Assembly: GCA_009785655.1 (NCBI GenBank)
Contig: WQVW01000030.1
Coordinates: forward strand, 1 to 10,523
DNA length: 10,523 nucleotides
From: Oscillospiraceae bacterium
GTDB taxonomy: Bacteria > Bacillota > Clostridia > Oscillospirales > Oscillospiraceae
Reading direction: 5' to 3'
Shown here: in pieces, positions 6,022 through 10,523 of the stretch
Numbering within the stretch: position 1 is the stretch's first letter
Layout of the letters: each line of letters starts with the position of its first letter
Notes under the pieces: model-generated
Database searches by the model: none
The model's input: the letters and a program-made list of their open reading frames with translations, nothing else
What the model was told of the DNA's origin: nothing
Translations under genes and position numbers: made by a program

Positions 6022-7134
6022 CTATTTTGAATTAAATATTTTGAATATGGTATCGAACGGATCCTCTTCTTCTGGGGGTTCCGGTGGTGTCTCCTGCGCT
6101 TCTGCGTCTTTTTCTTTCTCTTGTTTCTCTGACGCTTCAGAAAACAACCCTTGATTACCCTCACTACTGAAAGATGGGCTATCCTCAAAGCGTGTCGCGA
6201 TGACTGTTACCCTGATTTCGTCTTCCATGTCCTCGTCAAACGCGGCACCGAAGATGATGTTCGCATCCGGGTGCGCAGCTTCTTGCACCAGACTCGCGGC
6301 TGCCTCTACATCGTCCAGTCCGATATCCAATGAGCCTGTGATATTTACCAACACACCTTTGGCTCCATCGATCGATGTTTCCATCAGCGGACTTGTTACA
6401 GCGGCGCGTGCGGCTTCTTCCGCTTTGCCTTTCCCGGCAGCATGTCCCACACCCATGTGTGCGTATCCCGCATCTTTCATGATTGACGTCACGTCAGCAA
6501 AGTCCAAATTAATGAACCCTGTATTCTTTATAAGCTCTGATATACTAATCACCGCTTGATGCAACACGCCATCCGCAATTTCAAAGGCATTGGCAAATGT
6601 GAGCTTTTGATCAGAGACAAGCTTCAGCCGGTCGTTCGGAATTACAAGTAATGAATCGACTTTCCCAAGAAGGTTTTTGATCCCCTCTTCAGCCTGCTCC
6701 ATTCTGCGCTTGCCTTCAAAGCTGAATGGTTTGGTGACAACGCCAACTGTCAAGGCGCCCCCTTCCCGCGCAATATCTGCAACGACAGGAGATGCCCCGG
6801 TGCCTGTGCCGCCGCCCATCCCGCCTGCGATGAACACCATGTCAGTATCTTCAATTGCTTTCGCGATATTGTTACGGCTTTCCTCCGCCGCTTTTTTGCC
6901 TATCTCCGGATTCGAGCCGGCTCCTTGTCCTAAGGTCAGCTTCTCACCGATTTGAATTTTGGCATCGGCGTCTGAAATCGCAAGCGCGGGCTTGTCCGTA
7001 TTTACGGCAATAAACTCAACACCTTGTGTTCCCGCGGCGATCATTCTGTTCACAACATTATTTCCAGCACCGCCGACACCCGCGACTTTAATCACCACAA
7101 CATTATCAGGCCCGCTTTCCGTTGAAAACGACAT
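6022..7134 (-). CDS. ftsZ: Cell division protein FtsZ
   Basis: FtsZ is the tubulin-like GTPase that polymerises at midcell and organises the divisome. The 370 residues show the N-terminal nucleotide loop GVGGAGNNVVNRMI (19-32), the tubulin signature GGMGGGTGTG (104-113), and NDRLKL (167-172). The T7 loop NLDFADV (209-215) supplies the catalytic aspartates N-x-D-x-x-D. Residues 230-315 form the second domain. An acidic, proline- and glutamate-rich linker (about 318-357) leads to the tail DPFDTIFKIFNSK. That tail keeps the hydrophobic spacing of the C-terminal peptide but not the usual IPAFLR core. The ATG at 7134 has a GGGAGG SD 9 bases upstream. It is preceded by its own promoter and followed by a strong terminator, so it can be expressed apart from ftsQ. 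No ftsA lies beside it. Confidence 0.98.
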   Translation of the reverse strand: MSFSTESGPDNVVVIKVAGVGGAGNNVVNRMIAAGTQGVEFIAVNTDKPALAISDADAKIQIGEKLTLGQGAGSNPEIGKKAAEESRNNIAKAIEDTDMVFIAGGMGGGTGTGASPVVADIAREGGALTVGVVTKPFSFEGKRRMEQAEEGIKNLLGKVDSLLVIPNDRLKLVSDQKLTFANAFEIADGVLHQAVISISELIKNTGFINLDFADVTSIMKDAGYAHMGVGHAAGKGKAEEAARAAVTSPLMETSIDGAKGVLVNITGSLDIGLDDVEAAASLVQEAAHPDANIIFGAAFDEDMEDEIRVTVIATRFEDSPSFSSEGNQGLFSEASEKQEKEKDAEAQETPPEPPEEEDPFDTIFKIFNSK

Positions 7135-7157
7135 GTTCTAATCCTCCCGTATCGTAA

Positions 7158-7163
7158 ATTATA
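7158..7163 (-). promoter_or_regulatory. Possible second -10 box close to ftsZ
   Basis: A perfect TATAAT (7163-7158) lies about 24 bases before the ftsZ ATG. The hexamer at the expected -35 position, TATTAT (7186-7181), is a poor match, so it would need an activator or another sigma factor. It may simply be A/T-rich leader sequence. Confidence 0.25.
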
Positions 7164-7229
7164 ATCTCTTTTTTAAGGGGATAATATATCAATAAACGCA
7201 ATATGCCATATTACAAATTACATTTTATT

Positions 7230-7258
7230 ATTTTATCCTTTTTTTGCGCTTAGGTCAA
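7230..7258 (-). promoter_or_regulatory. Sigma-A promoter of ftsZ
   Basis: On the minus strand, TTGACC (7258-7253) and TAAAAT (7235-7230) are separated by exactly 17 bases. Each hexamer has one mismatch to consensus. Transcription would start near 7223, giving a leader of about 89 bases that is very A/T-rich. The promoter lies in the 221-base gap between ftsQ and ftsZ. Confidence 0.8.
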
Positions 7259-7286
7259 TAGTTTTGCAAACTTTTTTCCCGTATTA

Positions 7287-7346
7287 CATCATCTAACACG
7301 TCAAATGATGACTATTTATCTCATGCGTTGCAAAAATGCAGCGCAT
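7287..7346. repeat. Two hairpins in the ftsQ-ftsZ gap
   Basis: The sequence at 7323-7346 is a 24-base near-perfect inverted repeat. ATGCG and TGCA pair with TGCA and CGCAT, with one C-A mismatch and a four-base loop. It starts 9 bases after the ftsQ stop. A second, weaker hairpin pairs CATCAT (7287-7292) with ATGATG (7305-7310). On the minus strand neither is followed by a T-run, so they are not terminators for ftsQ. On the plus strand the first is followed by TTTTCTTGTTTT, as a terminator would be. Confidence 0.5.
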
Positions 7347-7355
7347 TTTCTTGTT

Positions 7356-8105
7356 TTAATCATGCTGAAACCTCCAATTGCTCGGATTTGAGTCCCTCAT
7401 ATCAAATGTTCCCGACTGGTTTTGCGGTATCCCCTCAACTGCTTCTGAGAATAGTCTCAGCTTGTTCTGAACGTCATCAGTGCTGCCCAGCCGCACATTG
7501 ATCCGCCCTGAATATCTAATCGTTATATTGATAAGATTCGTCATGTCAAGTTCCGATACATTGTGTTGAATACCGGCTGTCTCAATCGCGTCCAACATGA
7601 CAAGCAAGATGTTGACCCGTTCCACCGCGTCCGGCTCAGTTCTCAATGCGCTGCCCGGCACGGGATCTGTGGGAGATAATCCTCTCACAGCAATCAAACC
7701 ATCTGGCGCGTCAGCACGCGTTTGAAGTATTCTTCCGTCCGAATCAATGATCAAAGCACTGCCTTGGTACCGGATGGAAGCAACAGCCACGCTCTCCGTT
7801 ATCTCTATGCGTACAGTATCCGGCCAGATGCGCACTATGCTCACAGCACTTATATGCGGCAATTCTGCCACTATCCGCTGTGCCGTGATATTTCTGTTTA
7901 TCAAAAGCATGTTGTCACCCTGCACTATTCCGGAGATTCTGACGATCTCTTCCTCCGTATATGTCAAGACCCCGGACACTTCCACGTTCATTATTCTGAG
8001 AAAAGTACTAAGCCCAAATATCGTAAGCAGTGCAATAAGAAGTGCGGCAATCGGTATATAAATAACGCGGCCCCCGCCTTTTCGGCTTCTGATGATTTTT
8101 TGCAT
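7356..8105 (-). CDS. ftsQ: Cell division protein FtsQ/DivIB
   Basis: FtsQ/DivIB is a single-pass membrane protein that, with FtsL and FtsB/DivIC, activates septal cell wall synthesis by FtsW and its penicillin-binding protein. From Met at 8105 the protein has 249 residues. It has a short basic cytoplasmic end (KIIRSRKGGGR), one membrane helix (about 14-36), a POTRA domain (about 39-107, with VRIWPDTVRIEITE at 91-104 as its hallmark end), and the extracytoplasmic beta domain to about 230. I chose this start because a canonical AAAGGAG SD lies 10 bases upstream. A TTG at 8165, overlapping the murA stop as TTGA, would add 20 residues and has only a weak SD. It cannot be excluded, since coupling to murA would favour it. 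Sequence conservation of this family is low outside POTRA, but order and topology agree. Confidence 0.92.
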   Translation of the reverse strand: MQKIIRSRKGGGRVIYIPIAALLIALLTIFGLSTFLRIMNVEVSGVLTYTEEEIVRISGIVQGDNMLLINRNITAQRIVAELPHISAVSIVRIWPDTVRIEITESVAVASIRYQGSALIIDSDGRILQTRADAPDGLIAVRGLSPTDPVPGSALRTEPDAVERVNILLVMLDAIETAGIQHNVSELDMTNLINITIRYSGRINVRLGSTDDVQNKLRLFSEAVEGIPQNQSGTFDMRDSNPSNWRFQHD

Positions 8106-8161
8106 TCCTGCACTGCTCCTTTCGTAATCAATAGGGGCACATTGTATATACTCACGGATTT

Positions 8162-9415
8162 TCAATCTACCCTGACGATATCCGCCCCAATCGCGGCAAG
8201 TGCCGCTTCAAAACCGTCGTAACCTCTGTCGATATGGTGCAGACCCGAAACATCTGTTATGCCCTCTGCACCAAGTGCCGCGACACACAATGCGGCACCA
8301 CCGCGCAGGTCAGTCGATTCTACCGGAACGCCAAATAGTTTTGAGACTCCAGTAACCATCGCAACTTTGCCCTCTGTCTTAATATCGGCACCCATTCTCA
8401 ATAGCTCTCCTATATGCCGATAGCGATTTTCAAAAATACTCTCTATAAAAACCGTGGTGCCTGACGCTTTCAAACTCGCCGCCATCAGCGGCGGCTGGGC
8501 GTCTGTCGGGAATCCCGGATACGGGCGTGTGATGACCGGCTTTATGGCCGTGAGCTTTCCGGTCGCATCGATGCCAATCGCGTCTTCATATATTTTCAGC
8601 CTACAACCCATTTCTGAAAGTGCGTTTGTCACAGTGGTAATGTGTCTCGGTATCACATTTGTGATTTCTATTTTCCCGGATGACGCGGCCGCGCAGGACA
8701 GATATGTGGCTGCCACAATCCTGTCAGGTATCACATGGTGTTCTGTATTCGCACTAATCTCTCCACCTTCTACAATGATGGTTGAAGTCCCCGCACCAGT
8801 GACTTTTACGCCGATTGTGCGTAAATATCTTTGAATATCCCAAATCTCAGGCTCACATGCGGCGTTTGTGATTATTGTTGTGCCTTGGCACGCGGTTGCC
8901 GCTAACATCGCGTTCTCTGTCGCGCCGACGCTTGGGATCGGAAAGTTGATCCTGCATCCCAACAGCTCATTTGCCGCGCATAGGATACTGCCGCCCTCGT
9001 CGGTGATTTTCGCCCCCATCTCGCGCAGTGCCATCATATGCAGATCCACGGGGCGCGGTCCAAGCTCGCATCCGCCAGGCATTGATAGTGCAGCCGTCCC
9101 GCACCTGGCCAGAATCGCACCTAAAAATATCACGCTTGAACGCATTTCTTTCATCAGTTCATGTGGAATATCACTTCTCGTCATCTGCGCGGAGTTGATG
9201 ATGACTCTATCGTTACTTTTATCCACCGAACAGCCGAGGTGTCTCAGTATCTTTATCGCCGCATTCACATCGGCAAGGTCTGGGCAATTATGTATAATTG
9301 TTTCGCCCCGCGCTAATATTGAAGCGGCCATAATCGGTAATACGCTGTTTTTCGCGCCATGCACGCGGAGTGTCCCCTCCAGCCGGCGTCCGCCGGTTAT
9401 TCTCAATATGCTCAC
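8162..9415 (-). CDS. murA: UDP-N-acetylglucosamine 1-carboxyvinyltransferase (MurA)
   Basis: MurA transfers enolpyruvate from PEP to UDP-GlcNAc, the first committed step of peptidoglycan synthesis, and is the target of fosfomycin. The protein is 417 residues from the chosen start, the usual length. Motifs are GAKNSVLPIMAAS (20-32, Lys-Asn of the active site), PGGCELGPRPVDLH (113-126) with catalytic Cys116 so fosfomycin sensitivity is expected, PYPGFPTDAQPPL near 298-310 with the catalytic Asp, LRGGAAL with the conserved Arg, and HIDRGYDGFEAAL near the end. I start at GTG 9415 because a GGGGG SD lies 9 bases upstream and the protein then begins MSILRITGGRRLEG as in relatives. A TTG at 9433 has no SD. 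The SD lies inside a strong hairpin. The gene ends in a TTGA overlap with a possible ftsQ start. Confidence 0.96.
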   Translation of the reverse strand: MSILRITGGRRLEGTLRVHGAKNSVLPIMAASILARGETIIHNCPDLADVNAAIKILRHLGCSVDKSNDRVIINSAQMTRSDIPHELMKEMRSSVIFLGAILARCGTAALSMPGGCELGPRPVDLHMMALREMGAKITDEGGSILCAANELLGCRINFPIPSVGATENAMLAATACQGTTIITNAACEPEIWDIQRYLRTIGVKVTGAGTSTIIVEGGEISANTEHHVIPDRIVAATYLSCAAASSGKIEITNVIPRHITTVTNALSEMGCRLKIYEDAIGIDATGKLTAIKPVITRPYPGFPTDAQPPLMAASLKASGTTVFIESIFENRYRHIGELLRMGADIKTEGKVAMVTGVSKLFGVPVESTDLRGGAALCVAALGAEGITDVSGLHHIDRGYDGFEAALAAIGADIVRVD

Positions 9416-9424
9416 GTATATAAA

Positions 9425-9468
9425 CCCCCGCAAGAAAAAGTTCGTATGCCGTATACTATGTGCGGGGG
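9425..9468 (-). promoter_or_regulatory. Hairpin covering the murA ribosome binding site
   Basis: On the minus strand CCCCCGCA (9468-9461) pairs perfectly over 8 bases with TGCGGGGG (9432-9425), around a 28-base loop that has its own small GTAT/ATAC helix. The 3' arm contains the GGGGG that serves as the murA SD. After the stem only TTTATATAC follows, so it is at best a weak terminator. Formation of the stem would hide the ribosome binding site. Confidence 0.55.
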
Positions 9469-9581
9469 GTGTCCAAGGTTAATCGTGATTCACGGCTTTT
9501 GTAGGGGTACGCTTTGCGCGTCCGCGGAGTCCACTGCGCCTGCAAACTGCGAACGAGCGGATGCGGCGGCGTGTTTATCAA
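9469..9581. other. murG-murA gap with hairpins and repeat-like sequence
   Basis: No gene or convincing promoter is seen here. CGTGATTCACG (9484-9494) is a small hairpin. TGTAGGGG (9500-9507) also begins the inverted-repeat element at 5866 in the same orientation. TTTGC (9513-9517) and GCAAA (9542-9546) flank an imperfect GC-rich stem including GCG/CGC. The stretch is more GC-rich than the neighbouring intergenic DNA and may be a decayed copy of a small repeat. Confidence 0.35.
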
Positions 9582-10523
9582 TCAACAAACATCAATAATC
9601 AACTCAACAATTTTCCTCGCGGCATTGGGGGCTCCCAGTGCCTTTTGGGCATCTGACATGCTTTTGAGCTTTTCTTTATCTTTTAAAAGTGCCAATACAG
9701 CGTCATATAACTTCTCGCCAGTGCAGTCTTTTTCCAATATCATCACAGCACCGCCGGATTTTTGCAGCTGTTTTGCGTTTTCTTCCTGCTGATTGTTAGT
9801 CACATTCGGTGACGGTACAAGCATCGCGGGTTTTCCCAGCACTGTGAGTTCCGCGATTGTCGTCGCCCCGGCGCGGCAAAGTACAATATCTGCGGAAGCC
9901 ATCACCGATGGCATGTCGTCTATGTACTCTCTTATTTGAATTCCTTGCGGAAGCGCTGTCGGTGCAACAAGGTTTTCCAGGCGGATTATCATCTCATCGA
10001 CATTGCTTCTTTTCCCGCCTGTAGCGTGAATGTGGTCGAATGCGCTTTCGTCTATATTCCGCTTGATGAACTCCGCCATCACTTCGTTCATATGCGCGGC
10101 ACCAAGGGAGCCCCAAAACGATACCACAAGCGGTTTCAAATTTTGCCTGCCCTTCTGTTCTGCAATAAACTCTCCCCGCACCGGGGTACCTGTGAACACC
10201 ACACGCTCCGGCCGTTTGAATTGCTTTTCGAGACCTGGAAATGAGACAAGCACCTTATCCACGCTCGCGCTGAGGAGTTTATTCGCAAGCCCCGGTACGG
10301 CATTTTGCTCATGTATAAACGTCGGTATTCCCATCCTTGCCGCTTTTTTCAGAACAGGATAGCAGACATACGCGCCCGTCCCAATCACGGCATCCGGCTT
10401 GAACTCACGTATTATCCGCCCCGCCTCCGCACCTGCTGTAATGAGGTGCTTTGCGGTTTTTATATTATGAACCAGCTTCTCCGGCGAAAATCCGCGTTGA
10501 AGCCCTGTCATCTTGATATTTAC
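9582..10523 (-). CDS. murG: UDP-GlcNAc:lipid I transferase MurG, N-terminus outside window
   Basis: MurG adds GlcNAc to undecaprenyl-pyrophosphoryl-MurNAc-pentapeptide (lipid I), giving lipid II at the inner face of the membrane. The frame stays open to the window edge, so 313 residues are visible and about 50-60, including the first glycine-rich loop GGTGGH, lie beyond. From Met at 10511, motifs are the open GTGAYVCYP loop (45-53), HEQNAVPGLANKLL (67-80), FTGTPVRGEF (106-115), the second glycine loop VVSFWGSLGAAHMNE (129-143), and the UDP-GlcNAc pocket CRAGATTIAEL. LVPSPNVTNNQQEENAKQL follows as two adjoining blocks. In many MurG proteins the second loop reads GGSQGA; Trp replaces the first Gly here. 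That Met is internal and not the true start. It precedes murA by 148 bases. The family is certain. Confidence 0.96.
   Translation of the reverse strand, partial: VNIKMTGLQRGFSPEKLVHNIKTAKHLITAGAEAGRIIREFKPDAVIGTGAYVCYPVLKKAARMGIPTFIHEQNAVPGLANKLLSASVDKVLVSFPGLEKQFKRPERVVFTGTPVRGEFIAEQKGRQNLKPLVVSFWGSLGAAHMNEVMAEFIKRNIDESAFDHIHATGGKRSNVDEMIIRLENLVAPTALPQGIQIREYIDDMPSVMASADIVLCRAGATTIAELTVLGKPAMLVPSPNVTNNQQEENAKQLQKSGGAVMILEKDCTGEKLYDAVLALLKDKEKLKSMSDAQKALGAPNAARKIVELIIDVC

Noticed and set aside
7722..8222. 166-codon plus-strand frame opposite ftsQ
   Set aside because: Antisense to a supported gene, no SD and no domain; shadow frame.
9416..9433. TTG start of murA at 9433
   Set aside because: No SD upstream, it lies in the hairpin region, and it adds residues not typical of MurA; GTG at 9415 fits better.
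8868..9482. 204-codon plus-strand frame opposite murA
   Set aside because: Antisense to highly conserved MurA coding sequence; a shadow frame with no motif.
1..10523. CRISPR arrays, tRNA or rRNA genes, transposases, phage or defence genes
   Set aside because: No regularly spaced repeats, tRNA-like cloverleaf, rRNA segment or such protein family was seen on either strand by reading.

Overview
All supported genes in this window lie on the minus strand, so transcription runs from high to low coordinates. The gene set suggests a low-to-mid-GC anaerobic Bacillota, most likely class Clostridia. The evidence is the order murG-murA-ftsQ(divIB)-ftsZ without ftsA, the bacterial ribosome-quality-control factor RqcH, Mini-RNase III, Shine-Dalgarno (SD) sites of the AAAGGAG/GGGAGG type, and frequent TTG and GTG starts. 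This is family-level inference; no marker fixes a genus.

Layout in the direction of transcription: (1) 10523-7356 is the end of a division and cell wall cluster: murG (N-terminus outside the window), a 148-base gap with hairpins and repeat-like sequence, murA, then ftsQ. (2) 7355-7135 is a gap with a near-consensus sigma-A promoter for ftsZ. ftsZ (7134-6022) ends at a strong intrinsic terminator. (3) 5978-5866 is a small element with inverted termini (MITE-like or REP-like). (4) 5818-1965 is a tightly packed five-gene run: yihY/brkB-type membrane protein, an unrecognised four-helix membrane protein, mrnC, rqcH and a DUF4180-type protein, joined by gaps of 1-5 bases or a 4-base overlap. (5) 1912-1647 is an extended -10 promoter followed by a leader of about 230 nt that can form mutually exclusive helices and a terminator-like stem. 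(6) 1646-1 is a folate operon: folE, an HD-domain phosphohydrolase, and folP cut by the window edge.

How the genes work together: MurG and MurA act in peptidoglycan precursor synthesis. FtsQ and FtsZ build the divisome that uses those precursors. The middle operon joins RNA and ribosome functions (Mini-III maturation of 23S rRNA, RqcH alanine tailing of stalled chains) with two membrane proteins of unknown role and a DUF4180 protein translationally coupled to rqcH. The last operon starts tetrahydrofolate synthesis (FolE) and continues to dihydropteroate (FolP). An HD hydrolase sits where the dihydroneopterin triphosphate dephosphorylation step would be expected.

Most of the window is ordinary housekeeping DNA. 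The points most worth checking are the structured folE leader, the hairpin that covers the murA ribosome binding site, the HD protein as a candidate folate-pathway phosphatase, the DUF4180-rqcH coupling, and the inverted-repeat element after ftsZ. I found no clear novel defence or mobile system.
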